Made by a program: the position numbers and the translations under genes
Assembly (NCBI GenBank): GCA_937923225.1
Contig: CALAKR010000222.1
Coordinates: forward strand, 1-10,507
From: an uncultured Aquabacterium sp.
GTDB taxonomy: Bacteria; Pseudomonadota; Gammaproteobacteria; Burkholderiales; Burkholderiaceae_C
Length of the DNA stretch: 10,507 nt
Reading direction: 5' to 3'
In this document: positions 1 to 7,736 of the stretch, piece by piece
Numbering within the stretch: the stretch's first letter is position 1
Layout: every line of letters begins with the position of its first letter
The notes under the pieces: model-generated
Database searches by the model: none
Told to the model about the DNA's origin: nothing
Seen by the model: the letters and a program-made list of their open reading frames with translations, nothing else

Positions 1-1
1 G

Positions 2-550
2 ACCATCGGCTCGGTCGTGATCTTCAAGGACACGGGCAACACTTCCACGTCGCCGGTGCTGTTCTTCCTGGACACCGTGACAGGCCTGCCCATGTCCACC
101 AACGGCGGCGCCGTGACCATTCCCTGGGACAACGGCGTCAAGAAGATCGCGCGCATCAACCTGCCGATCTACCCGAAGGGCGCCGAGAAGATGTGGGCGG
201 GCTCCATCAACTTCTCTGCAGACGACATCAAGGTGGCTCTGTTGCCCAGCTCCTACGTCTATGACGCTGCCCACGAGTTCTTACCGGACGTGGGTGCCGT
301 GATCGGCACGGCCCAAGCGCTCGCCAGCAGGACCGTGACGGGCGGCGTGTTCGACGCGGCCGATGCCAACTTCGGTGCGCTGGCCAGCGGCTCGACCATT
401 GGCAGCGTGGTGCTCTACAAGGACACGGGCACGGCGGCCACGTCGCCGCTGATCGCGCGCGTGACGGATGTGCTGGGCCTGCCGCTGGCCACCAATGGCG
501 GCGGCCTGGTGGTGCAGTGGTCCAACGGCGCCGCGCGCATCTTCTCGCTG
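2..550 (+). repeat. Diverged tandem duplication, 393-base period, within the first gene
   Basis: Bases 2-157 and 395-550 encode homologous 52-residue segments offset by exactly 393 bases (131 codons). At DNA level the copies share runs such as AAGGACACGGGCA but have diverged elsewhere. This is an old domain duplication rather than a fresh one. More copies may lie upstream of the window. Confidence 0.8.
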
Positions 551-562
551 GTGCCGGCGTAA
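2..562 (+). CDS. Phage structural protein with tandem modules (5' end outside window)
   Basis: The reading frame is open from base 2 to the TAA at 560-562, so only the last 186 residues are present and the true start lies upstream; the GTG at 17 falls inside a conserved motif and is not a credible start. The protein is a tandem repeat. A TIGSVV..KDTG..TSP..GLP..TNGG..W.NG segment occurs at residues 1-52 and again at 132-183, with about 25 of 52 positions identical by eye. The second copy is preceded by the rest of the module (DDIKVALLPSSY, AHEFL.DV, TVTGG), which matches from memory a ~130-residue single-module protein common in proteobacterial phages. The role is unknown; a virion or decoration protein is inferred from that family and the neighbours. 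No signal peptide or membrane segment is seen. The next gene starts 12 bases downstream behind a strong ribosome site. Confidence 0.8.
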   Translation, partial: TIGSVVIFKDTGNTSTSPVLFFLDTVTGLPMSTNGGAVTIPWDNGVKKIARINLPIYPKGAEKMWAGSINFSADDIKVALLPSSYVYDAAHEFLPDVGAVIGTAQALASRTVTGGVFDAADANFGALASGSTIGSVVLYKDTGTAATSPLIARVTDVLGLPLATNGGGLVVQWSNGAARIFSLVPA

Positions 563-567
563 GGAGG
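561..567 (+). promoter_or_regulatory. Strong Shine-Dalgarno site for the 575 gene
   Basis: AAGGAGG lies seven bases before the ATG at 575, immediately after the TAA of the preceding gene. It is the best ribosome binding site in the window and fixes the start of the next gene. Confidence 0.8.
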
Positions 568-574
568 CAGGGCC

Positions 575-1609
575 ATGGACCTGTTCTCCAACAACGCCGA
601 GACCGTGCTGGCTTCGGCCCTGACCAACGACAGCGGTGATCCGGGGTACGGCACGATCGTGACCACGGGCGCGGGCCTGGACGGCTTTGCCAACCCCAGC
701 GGGACGCGCTCCCTGCGCGCGACCATCACGGACGCCACCATGCCCGGACAGTGGGAGGTGGTGCGGATCCGCCAGATCGACGGCGTGAATCTTGTGGTAG
801 ATCGCGGGATCGAGTTGCCATGGGATGCCGGCGGCCCCATGGCTTGGCCTGCTGGTGCCAAGGTCAGCGTGCGGCTCACGGCGGGCATGCTGGAGTCCTT
901 CATGCAGATGCAAGAGTCGGGCTTCTTCGGCCAGGTCCTGAGCGGCGCTGACCGGTTCGCTGCGCTCGGCTATCCCGCTCTCAAGAGCGCATGGCCGCAA
1001 TTGTTGGCGAACCCCACGTCCGACTGGCACCGCGCGGGCAACGGCCTGCCCATCGTGGGCGGCTCAATGTTCGTGGACCTGGGCACGCCGCCGGCTTGGG
1101 CTGCGGGCAACTTCGCCCACGGTGACGTGGTGGTGCCAGGCACACCCGATGGCTGCCAGTACTGGGCCTGCACCAACCAATCGAACGCGGTGTATGCGGA
1201 TGCGGTGCCGGACTTCCAGGGCATGGGCACGCATGTGCCGCTGGACCCCACCTATCCGTCGCTGGGCTACTGGGTGCCAGTGCAGATGCCGGTGGACCTG
1301 CTGGTGCGGCTGGAGGGCGTGCGCATAGTGGTCGAGGAGGTCGGGTTCATCGCCAGTGTGGTGACGGCCAGCACGCCGCCAACGGTCTCCATCGGCTCGG
1401 ACCTCGGGTTCTCCGATGCGCGGCCAACGCGCTTTGCCAATGCGGTCTCGCTGTCGCAGATCACGGCCGGCGGCGAGTCCCACCGCATCCCCATCGCTGT
1501 CGGCGGGCAGTTGTCGGATTCCCTGACCTTCCGAGTCGACACGCCTGCTGCTGGTGGCCGGTTCTCGGGCCGGTTCTACTGGCGCGGGTTCTACGTTGAG
1601 ATCTCATGA
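575..1609 (+). CDS. Phage tail/particle-associated structural protein
   Basis: This is a 344-residue protein with an ATG start backed by AAGGAGG at 561-567. Residues 3-108 have the layout of an N-terminal domain often seen in proteobacterial phage tail and fibre proteins: LFSNNAETVLAS at the start, WEVVRIRQIDG..LVVDRG in the middle and W.AGAKVSVRLTAGMLES at the end. The middle (about 110-240) is rich in Trp, Pro and Gly and carries a CQYWAC cysteine pair at 194-199. Residues 268-344 (PPTVSIG...FANAVSLSQI...GRFYWRGFYVE) look like a small beta-sandwich cap that ends many phage virion proteins. Family recall gives a virion structural role, probably in the tail; the exact position is unknown. Its TGA overlaps the next ATG in an ATGA, so the two are probably translationally coupled. 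Confidence 0.75.
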   Translation: MDLFSNNAETVLASALTNDSGDPGYGTIVTTGAGLDGFANPSGTRSLRATITDATMPGQWEVVRIRQIDGVNLVVDRGIELPWDAGGPMAWPAGAKVSVRLTAGMLESFMQMQESGFFGQVLSGADRFAALGYPALKSAWPQLLANPTSDWHRAGNGLPIVGGSMFVDLGTPPAWAAGNFAHGDVVVPGTPDGCQYWACTNQSNAVYADAVPDFQGMGTHVPLDPTYPSLGYWVPVQMPVDLLVRLEGVRIVVEEVGFIASVVTASTPPTVSIGSDLGFSDARPTRFANAVSLSQITAGGESHRIPIAVGGQLSDSLTFRVDTPAAGGRFSGRFYWRGFYVEIS

Positions 1610-2469
1610 GCTATCCGCTCATCAACGGCGCCGCCATCAACGGCGAGGAGGCTGGCGAGGCCACGGTCGGCATTGACTTGGTGACCTTTGGCCAAGCCGT
1701 CGCCGTGCCTGCGCTGTTGGCAGCCGGCGCGCAGCCGATGGAGCTGGGCACGCCGCGCATCGTGCTACCCCTGCGCCCGCCAGGCCTGGATCTGGTGAGC
1801 TCCGGGCAGGCCACGGCGCGCTACAACACGGCCCTGCAGCCGCCGGGCATTGATCTCGTCACAGGGGGACGAGCTATGGCGGAGATGGTGCTTGAGGCGC
1901 AAGGCGCGCAGCCGCTTGAGTTGGGCGCGCTGCGCGTGCGCAATGGCTTGGATGCATCCCTGGGCATCGAAGGGCTGGACCTCGTTCGCACGGACTTCGC
2001 AGTCATTGCACTGGAGCAGGTCGCACCCGACCAGGTTGTGCAGGCCCGCAGCGGCCGCCCGCTGGAGATGGGCACGCCGGAGGCTCGGCCCGGCGCAGTG
2101 ACGGTGCAAGCCGTCAGCGCGCAGCCCCTGGTGCTGGGCGCGTCGGGCGCAGGTATCCGGCTGCAGGCCCAGGGTGCGCAGGCGCTGGAACTCGGCATGC
2201 CCGCCGCGGGCATTCGCCTGCAGGCCAGCGCCGCCCGGCCTCTGGAGCTTGGCGTGCCGACGGTGGCTGTGGCGCTGCAAGTCGAGGGCATTGATCTGGT
2301 GCGCGCGGGCACGGCCAGCATCGCGCTACCCACCGCGCAGCTGCTGGCCGCCAGCGCCTATGTCCTGGAGTTGGGCACGCCCGGCCTGCCTTCCACAACC
2401 GTCCGCGCACGCGCCAGTTTCCCGCTGCAGCTGGGCATGCCGGCCGTGGCCAGGGAGAACACATGCTGA
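1606..2469 (+). CDS. Repeat-rich phage structural protein (IDLV / PLELG repeats)
   Basis: This 287-residue protein starts at an ATG overlapping the previous stop (ATGA, 1606-1609), with only a weak ribosome site upstream. After a short leader beginning MSYPLINGAAING it consists of about 13 short repeats averaging 21 residues. Type A repeats are (I/L)DLVxxGxA, starting at residues 23, 61, 82, 124 and 229; the copy at 124 is degenerate after DLV. Type B repeats are PLELGxP-like, starting at 44, 103, 152, 174, 193, 212, 253 and 273. Each core is followed by an alternating hydrophobic stretch such as IRLQAQGAQ, typical of beta strands. No signal peptide, membrane helix or catalytic motif is seen. 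It resembles repeat proteins I recall from other proteobacterial phage structural modules, whose role is not established. A rod-like beta structure in the tail or fibre is an inference. The last residue is Cys. Confidence 0.75.
   Translation: MSYPLINGAAINGEEAGEATVGIDLVTFGQAVAVPALLAAGAQPMELGTPRIVLPLRPPGLDLVSSGQATARYNTALQPPGIDLVTGGRAMAEMVLEAQGAQPLELGALRVRNGLDASLGIEGLDLVRTDFAVIALEQVAPDQVVQARSGRPLEMGTPEARPGAVTVQAVSAQPLVLGASGAGIRLQAQGAQALELGMPAAGIRLQASAARPLELGVPTVAVALQVEGIDLVRAGTASIALPTAQLLAASAYVLELGTPGLPSTTVRARASFPLQLGMPAVARENTC
1672..2448 (+). repeat. Array of ~13 degenerate coding repeats, ~57-66 base unit
   Basis: Residues 23-281 of the 1606 gene form the array. Most successive cores are spaced 17-24 residues apart, with one 28-residue step. 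The most similar adjacent units are bases 2152-2208 and 2209-2265, both 57 bases long, encoding GIRLQA....LELG.P twice with 12 of 19 residues identical. The DNA of the units has drifted, so selection appears to act on the protein pattern. Confidence 0.8.
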
Positions 2470-3629
2470 CCTACGAGAAATTCAGCGGCATCAACAACGT
2501 GCTGCCTGAGCACCGCCTGGGCGGTGATGCGCTGCTGGCGGCCGAGAACGTGGACATCGGGCTCACGGGCGAGATCACACGCCGGGCCGGCATCACGCAG
2601 GTCTCCGACCTCTGCCACAAGAACCTGCACCAGGCCCGCGGCTTCATGCTCGCCACGGTGGGCGCGCAGTTGACAGCGATCCATCCCGACGGCACGCGCC
2701 ACGTCATCCACCCATCCCTTGGGCCTGAGCGGGTCTGGTACTGCAACCTTCCCGACGGCCGCACGACTTGGACAAATGGCCTGATCCAAGGTGTGACCGA
2801 TGGCTTGGTCAACCAGGAGCGCAGCGTGCCCACGCCGGCGGGCCTGGGCGCGCCAGACGCGGCCTTCGGGCAGTTGCACCCGGGCCAGTACCGCTACCAC
2901 CTCAGCCATGTGCGCCTGGCTGACCGGCTCGAAGGCCCGGCCATCAGCTCTGCACCCATTGAGATTGCCGACGGTGGCCTGCGCCTGGACGGTCTGCCGG
3001 TGCGCGAGGGTTACGCCTTGAACGTCTACCTCTCCGGCCAGGACGGGGAGGGTGCCTATCTGGCCGGCGTTGCCACGGGCAGCAGCTTTGAAGTCAGCGG
3101 CCCCAATTCGACCCTGGTTCTGCCCTGCCGCACGCTGGGTGCTCAGCCGTTCCCTGTGGGCACCATCACCGCCGCGTGGCGTGGGCGCGTGCTTGTCGCC
3201 CAGGGCAATGTCCTGTGGGCCAGCCGGCCCATGGCGCCGCACCTTGCCGACTGGCGAGACTTCCGGCCCATGCCTGCGCCGATCACCGGCATCGTCCCCG
3301 TGGACGATGGCATCTATGTGGGCACGGCCGAGGATCTGGTCTTCCTGGCTGGGACCACCTTCGACCAACTGGCCTATCTGGAGCGCAAGACTGGCCCTGT
3401 GGTACCTGGCTCTGCCGTGCCGGCGCCAGGCCGCCATCTGAAACTGGGCGATGGCACCGGCTCGGGCCCTGCCATGGTATGCATCGCAGGCGGCGAGATC
3501 GTGGCCGGCTTTGCGGGCGGCCAGACAGCCAGCCTCACGGCCAACCGCTTCAAGACGCCGGTGGTCGAAGTCGCTGCCACGTTCCGCGTGGTGAACGAGA
3601 TCCCGCAGTACCTGGCGGTGCCTCAATGA
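2463..3629 (+). CDS. Beta-rich phage structural protein
   Basis: This 388-residue protein has its ATG at 2463 overlapping the previous gene by seven bases, with AGGGAG at 2452-2457 as ribosome site. Residues 5-45 (EKFSGINNVLP..RL....LLAAENVDIGLTGEITRRAG) are a hallmark opening of phage virion proteins that bind or decorate the particle. Later blocks are VWYCNLPDGRTTWTNG (92-106), WRGRVLVAQGNVLWASRPM (239-257) and a run of short strand-turn units, VDDGIYVGTAEDLVFLAG (280-297). The pattern of repeated short blades suggests a beta-propeller-like fold, loosely reminiscent of P22 gp10-type tail accessory factors; that resemblance is tentative and not based on an alignment. No catalytic residues are evident. 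It sits between the repeat protein and another beta-rich protein, and its stop overlaps the next start (ATGA). Confidence 0.7.
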   Translation: MLTYEKFSGINNVLPEHRLGGDALLAAENVDIGLTGEITRRAGITQVSDLCHKNLHQARGFMLATVGAQLTAIHPDGTRHVIHPSLGPERVWYCNLPDGRTTWTNGLIQGVTDGLVNQERSVPTPAGLGAPDAAFGQLHPGQYRYHLSHVRLADRLEGPAISSAPIEIADGGLRLDGLPVREGYALNVYLSGQDGEGAYLAGVATGSSFEVSGPNSTLVLPCRTLGAQPFPVGTITAAWRGRVLVAQGNVLWASRPMAPHLADWRDFRPMPAPITGIVPVDDGIYVGTAEDLVFLAGTTFDQLAYLERKTGPVVPGSAVPAPGRHLKLGDGTGSGPAMVCIAGGEIVAGFAGGQTASLTANRFKTPVVEVAATFRVVNEIPQYLAVPQ

Positions 3630-5473
3630 CGATCTGGGACCCTTACACCTACCGGCCCGACGGCCAGGCCATCGGCGCGGTGGCCCCGCCGGCGCTGCGC
3701 GTGCACGGCTCGCCGGCCTCGGCCAACCAGCTTGGCATGGCTCAGGCGGCCTTTTACCGCTTCTGCATGATGGCGCGGCTGTCGGTCGTGCCCAATCCAG
3801 TGGAGGCCGGTCGGCTGCCCGACGGCACGGCCTATCGCATCGTGCGCATCGGCAACTCGACCACCATGGAGATCTGGCCGGAGGATGCGGCGAACGAGCG
3901 CGAGAGCGGGATCGGCATCACCATGGTGGACTTGCTAGGCGATCTTGTGCCGGAGCTCACGCACTCCAACGGGACGAGCCCGCAGCCCTTCATCCTCACG
4001 CCGGAAGTAGTTCCTGGCACTCGCATCTGTACCGGGCGCTGGCGTGTTCGCAAGGTCAACGGATACAACGGTGGCAAGGCCGTGTTCCAGACACGCCTGC
4101 CTGACCTCTACCTCACAGGAGTGGATGGGGTATCCACCTTCTTCCAGTTGCCGCCCCCTCCGAGCTTCGATGCCTTGGGCGGCACCAATATGCGCGCCTA
4201 TCGCTATGGCACCTACGGGCCTGGATTCAGTGTCTACAGCGTGCGCCGCCCCGTGGCTGAGTTTCGATCCGACGCCGAGCCACTGCCATTTTTCCGCAAG
4301 CACTCCAATGGCTCCCTTTGGATCATGCAGGCCGTGGCCAAGTTTGCAGGGGGGCCGCAGCGCATCGAGTTGTGGGGCCAGCAGTACCGCCCGCCAGGCG
4401 GCGCAGTTGGGGAGTTGGTCGCCACGTTGCCCATTCCCGGAGGCCACACCGTCAAATGGGACTCGCTGTCCTCCAGCGCAGACGGCCAACGATTGCGCGC
4501 TGTGTTCACCACGGTATTGGGCAATTTCCTGCTCGTTGATCTGGCCGTTGGCGATGCCAGTCTTTCAATTGTCACCACTTCAGAGCGCGGCTCTCGCATC
4601 GAAGGATGGGAGGAATCCACCAACACCGGCACTGAGCTGGAGCCCAACATCACGGGCACCCGCATGGGCCCTATCTCCTTTGGCAATGCCACCTATGGCT
4701 ATGACGGCAAGGGGCGGGATTTCGAGGTTCTGCTGGGTGGGGGCGGGAGGCTGGAGCACTGGACATACCGGGAGTCATTTTCGGGCGAAGTCATTGGTGT
4801 AGACCCGATCCGGGGGGCGATCACGCTTGAGAATGAGGGCCTGTTCCTGACGGGCGACTACTCGGATCCGGGGGGGCTCATCCGCATCAATGGTCACGAC
4901 ATCACATTCCCCAGCGTGGCGGGGCAAAGCAGTAGCGAATTGCTTGTCACGCGAACCGTCGCAGATGGCGTGACCCTCACATACGCAGCCTCCGGATTCA
5001 TCCGAGACTGGGCAGAGTCGTGGCAGATGCTGCAGGTGCTGTTTTTCGATCCCACTACAGAGTTGGTGATCCAGGCTCAGAAGATTCAACGCGGCGACTA
5101 TTCGGCGGTGTATGAATCCGCTCAGACATCTGACGGCAATTGGTATCCACTCGCGGTGCCATCCAGGCTGGAGGGCACGGTCTACACAAATCGTGGGGAG
5201 GTGCTCGTGCAGTGCCGGGGCCAGATCGTCGCCAGCATCGATATTTCAGATGCTGATCCCCACTATTTCGCAGTGTCGGCCGCGGTAGACCCCTGGACCG
5301 GCGCTGTCTGCGCCAATCTCATGCAGTACACGGCAGAGGACCGCCAGACGGTGCTTCGCAGCTGGATCTTTGTTGCCGACGACACCGGCGCTCGGGAACT
5401 GCACACCATCATGAAGATGCCGATGGACCACACGGCGCGCGTGCGCACCGACGAAAGCCTGATTTCCGTATGA
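3626..5473 (+). CDS. Large phage structural protein of unknown function
   Basis: The 615-residue protein is assigned to the ATG at 3626, which overlaps the preceding TGA (ATGA). The same frame stays open to 3176, but that stretch lies inside the 2463-3629 gene and encodes low-complexity Arg/Cys/Gly/His-rich sequence, so it is rejected. The N-terminal 50 residues (WDPYTYRPDGQAIG, ANQLGMAQAAFYRFCMMARL) look like a conserved anchor. Residues 120-155 contain PFILTPEVVPGTR.C.GRWRVRKVNGYNGG. The remainder is beta-rich with many Gly/Asp turns and aromatics and no recognised enzyme motif. G+C drops from about 85% in bases 3661-3720 to about 56-57% in sampled blocks across 4261-5160, suggesting a different history or a surface-exposed variable part. 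A tail or fibre component is inferred from context; I do not recognise the family. Confidence 0.7.
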   Translation: MTIWDPYTYRPDGQAIGAVAPPALRVHGSPASANQLGMAQAAFYRFCMMARLSVVPNPVEAGRLPDGTAYRIVRIGNSTTMEIWPEDAANERESGIGITMVDLLGDLVPELTHSNGTSPQPFILTPEVVPGTRICTGRWRVRKVNGYNGGKAVFQTRLPDLYLTGVDGVSTFFQLPPPPSFDALGGTNMRAYRYGTYGPGFSVYSVRRPVAEFRSDAEPLPFFRKHSNGSLWIMQAVAKFAGGPQRIELWGQQYRPPGGAVGELVATLPIPGGHTVKWDSLSSSADGQRLRAVFTTVLGNFLLVDLAVGDASLSIVTTSERGSRIEGWEESTNTGTELEPNITGTRMGPISFGNATYGYDGKGRDFEVLLGGGGRLEHWTYRESFSGEVIGVDPIRGAITLENEGLFLTGDYSDPGGLIRINGHDITFPSVAGQSSSELLVTRTVADGVTLTYAASGFIRDWAESWQMLQVLFFDPTTELVIQAQKIQRGDYSAVYESAQTSDGNWYPLAVPSRLEGTVYTNRGEVLVQCRGQIVASIDISDADPHYFAVSAAVDPWTGAVCANLMQYTAEDRQTVLRSWIFVADDTGARELHTIMKMPMDHTARVRTDESLISV

Positions 5474-5919
5474 ACACCCTCGTCTGCAACACCCTGAGCG
5501 GCGCCGTGTCCGAGTACACGCGCCACGATTTCCATGCGTTGACACCGACCCATGGCGGCAGCGCCACGGGCCTATATGCCTTGGCCAGCGGTGATACCGA
5601 CGACGGCCTGCCCATCGTCGCCGAGCTGCGGCTGCCAGCAACCATCCGCGAGAACACGCTGAAAAAGCACCTGGAGATGGTCTATCTGTCCATGCGGGGG
5701 CGCGGCTGCGCGCAGTTCGCGGTGCTTGGGCCGAACGCGGAGCGCTGGGCCTACAGCTTCCCCCTCGTGGCCTCCGGCCAGACGCGGTGCCAGCCAGGCC
5801 GCGGCATCCGCCAGAACTACCTGGGCTTCGGCCTGAGCACGCCGGCCGGCCAAACCTTCACATTGGACCGCATTGAAGTCGTGACGGTCTCGTCCAAAAC
5901 CCGCCGCGTAGGAGCATGA
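5470..5919 (+). CDS. Conserved phage tail-region protein
   Basis: This 149-residue protein starts at an ATG overlapping the previous stop (ATGA, 5470-5473). It opens with NTLVCNTLSGAVSEY, followed by LTPTHGGSATGLYAL.SGDTD and a helical stretch RENTLKKHLEMVYLSMRG. The strongest block is near the C-terminus, RCQPGRGIRQNYLGFGL at 106-122, followed by FTLDRIEVV at 130-138. I recall this arrangement in small conserved proteins of proteobacterial phage structural clusters, always beside large structural genes; no function is established that I know of. Three cysteines (6, 80, 107) are spread out and show no metal-site spacing. The next gene begins one base after its TGA, and the TAGGAG ribosome site for that gene lies within its own last codons. 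Confidence 0.7.
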   Translation: MNTLVCNTLSGAVSEYTRHDFHALTPTHGGSATGLYALASGDTDDGLPIVAELRLPATIRENTLKKHLEMVYLSMRGRGCAQFAVLGPNAERWAYSFPLVASGQTRCQPGRGIRQNYLGFGLSTPAGQTFTLDRIEVVTVSSKTRRVGA

Positions 5920-5920
5920 A

Positions 5921-7729
5921 ATGGCACTGGATCTGAACGGACCCGCCGAGATCGTCGAGGACAAATACGCCCGATCCGTCGCGCTGGCCGAGGCCGCGAA
6001 CCGAGAGGCTGCGGCATGCGCCACGGCGTTGGCGAACAACTTCTACAAGCCCGGCCAGATCGACGTGCGCTGGCAGACGCTGGCAGCGCCCAATCTTCCT
6101 CCCATCCCCGACTTGCCACAGCTGCCCAACGTCACCTTTGATGAGCCGGAGGGTATGCCGGGGAGCCTGATGCTCCAGATGGACGACGTGCAGATCGACA
6201 GCTTCGAGGTCACGCCGCCGGAGCTGAATTTCGGCCAGGCCCCGACGCTGAACATCGGGCAGGCCCCGGCGCTGCCCGAGGTCCGCGACGTCGCTGTGCC
6301 AGATGCCCCAGATGTCTTGCTGCCGGACGCCCCCCAGTTCCTGCAACTGCAGACGCACACCTTCGGCGGCGTGAACCTGCACGAGGACTGGCTGGAGAAG
6401 CTGGACGACATCCCGACGCTGTCCGTGTTGCGGCCCGCGCCATTCCAGCACACGCCCGGGGCGAAATACGCCTCGCAGCTGCTGGACAACCTGAAGGCCT
6501 CCCTGAATGCGCGCATCCAGGGCGGCTCCGGAATCGCTCCGGCGGTCGAGCAGCAGATCTGGGATCGTGCGCGCGACCGCGAAACGGCCCTGGCGCTGGC
6601 GCGCGAGCAGGAGGTGTTGCGCGGCGCCGAAGCTCTGGGCTTCCCGCTGCCCAGTGGCGCGCTGGCGGGCCAGCTGGCGGACGCGCGCCGCGAGTTCCAC
6701 GACAAGCTGTCAGGCCTGTCGCGGGATGTGGCCATCAAGCAGGCCGAGATGGAGCAGCAGAACGTCAAGGACGCCATCACCCAGGCCCTGCAGTTGGAGA
6801 CCACGCTGCTGGACGACGCCTACAAGCTGGAGATGCTGGCCTTCGAGACCGCCAAGACCACGGCAGACAATGCCCTGGCCGCCTTCAATGCGGCGGTCGA
6901 GCACTACAAGGCGCTGCTGGCCGGCTACCAGGCCTATGCTGCCGCCTATGACACGGTGATCCGGGCCGAGCTCAACAAGGTCGATGTCTACAAGGCCATG
7001 CTGGAGGCTGAAAAGACCAAGGCCGACATCAACAAGTCCCTGGTGGATCGCTACCGCGCCGAGATCGACGGGAGCATGGCGGTGGTTGAGATCTACAAGG
7101 CCCGCGTGGGCGCGGCCCAGACCCTCGTCGAACTGGAGAAGGCCCGTATCCAGGCCGGCGGCGAGCAGGTCCGGGCCTTCGTGGCCACGGTCAACGCCGA
7201 GACCGCCCGCGCCGACATGTACAAGGCACAGGTCGGCGCTGAGGGCACCAAGGTGGAGGCCTTCCGCTCGCTTACCCAAGCGTATGCATCGAAGGTCGGT
7301 GCCCAGGCGGAAAAGGCGCGCGTCGAGCTGGCTCGGTATCAGGCGCAGATTGCCGCGAAGACACTGGAGTGGGATGGCTGGAAAGCCCGCTTGTCTGCGG
7401 CCAGCAGCCGCATGGAGGCCGCCGCGCGCCAGTCCTCGATCGTTGTGGACGGCTACCGCCTGGGCGCATCGGCCGCGGAGGCCCAGGCCGGCGCGTACAT
7501 GCGGCGTTGGGAAGCAGATCTCAAGCAGTACGAGGCGGGCACAAACCTGACCTTCCAGGTTGCGAAGGCCAACAACGATGCAGCGATGCATGCCAAGGAC
7601 GCGCAGCTGGACGCGGCCAAGGTCGCATACACCACTGCGGCGCAGCGCGTGGCCAGCGCTTGGTCGATGGTGTCCACCACGGCGGGCATCGACGGCCGTG
7701 TCAGCTGGAACTACAGCGGTCAGATCTGA
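5921..7729 (+). CDS. Long coiled-coil phage structural protein with proline-rich head
   Basis: This 602-residue protein has its ATG at 5921 with TAGGAG at 5909-5914. Residues 15-40 form an Ala-rich helix. Residues 44-140 are proline-rich, with paired GQAP (105, 113) and PDAP (127, 135) units eight residues apart, then [18 protein letters not shown] (148-165). Residues 205-585 are almost free of proline and rich in Ala, Glu, Lys and Gln, indicating a long alpha-helical coiled coil. Tyr-Lys/Gln markers at 301, 329, 357, 392, 434 and 473 are spaced 28, 28, 35, 42 and 39 residues. It resembles large helical virion proteins I recall from proteobacterial phages; the precise job is unknown. A tape-measure-like or internal/needle role is possible, but the length and gene position do not prove it. 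No membrane segment or peptidase motif is seen. Confidence 0.75.
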   Translation: MALDLNGPAEIVEDKYARSVALAEAANREAAACATALANNFYKPGQIDVRWQTLAAPNLPPIPDLPQLPNVTFDEPEGMPGSLMLQMDDVQIDSFEVTPPELNFGQAPTLNIGQAPALPEVRDVAVPDAPDVLLPDAPQFLQLQTHTFGGVNLHEDWLEKLDDIPTLSVLRPAPFQHTPGAKYASQLLDNLKASLNARIQGGSGIAPAVEQQIWDRARDRETALALAREQEVLRGAEALGFPLPSGALAGQLADARREFHDKLSGLSRDVAIKQAEMEQQNVKDAITQALQLETTLLDDAYKLEMLAFETAKTTADNALAAFNAAVEHYKALLAGYQAYAAAYDTVIRAELNKVDVYKAMLEAEKTKADINKSLVDRYRAEIDGSMAVVEIYKARVGAAQTLVELEKARIQAGGEQVRAFVATVNAETARADMYKAQVGAEGTKVEAFRSLTQAYASKVGAQAEKARVELARYQAQIAAKTLEWDGWKARLSAASSRMEAAARQSSIVVDGYRLGASAAEAQAGAYMRRWEADLKQYEAGTNLTFQVAKANNDAAMHAKDAQLDAAKVAYTTAAQRVASAWSMVSTTAGIDGRVSWNYSGQI

Positions 7730-7736
7730 TGCCGCC

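Noticed and set aside
1550..1557. GCTGGTGG, an E. coli Chi-like octamer
   Set aside because: Such octamers occur by chance in DNA this GC-rich, and the host's recombination signal is unknown.
3176..3625. 150-codon upstream extension of the 615-residue protein
   Set aside because: It lies wholly inside the preceding gene, encodes Arg/Cys/Gly/His-rich shadow sequence, and the ATG at 3626 gives the same ATGA junction seen elsewhere in the operon.
2358..3626. 422-residue open frame on the minus strand
   Set aside because: It is antisense to the 2463-3629 gene, low complexity (Arg/His/Gly/Ala-rich), and mirrors the GC-biased codons of the real gene; no start signal or family resemblance.
4805..4876. 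G-runs in GATCCGGGGGG-like sequences as a possible programmed frameshift site
   Set aside because: The reading frame continues cleanly through both runs with sensible protein on each side, and no overlapping alternative frame product is evident.
5858..7591. Two long minus-strand frames (280 and 293 residues) under the coiled-coil gene
   Set aside because: They are reverse-strand shadows of a GC-rich helical gene; no ribosome site and no recognisable domains.
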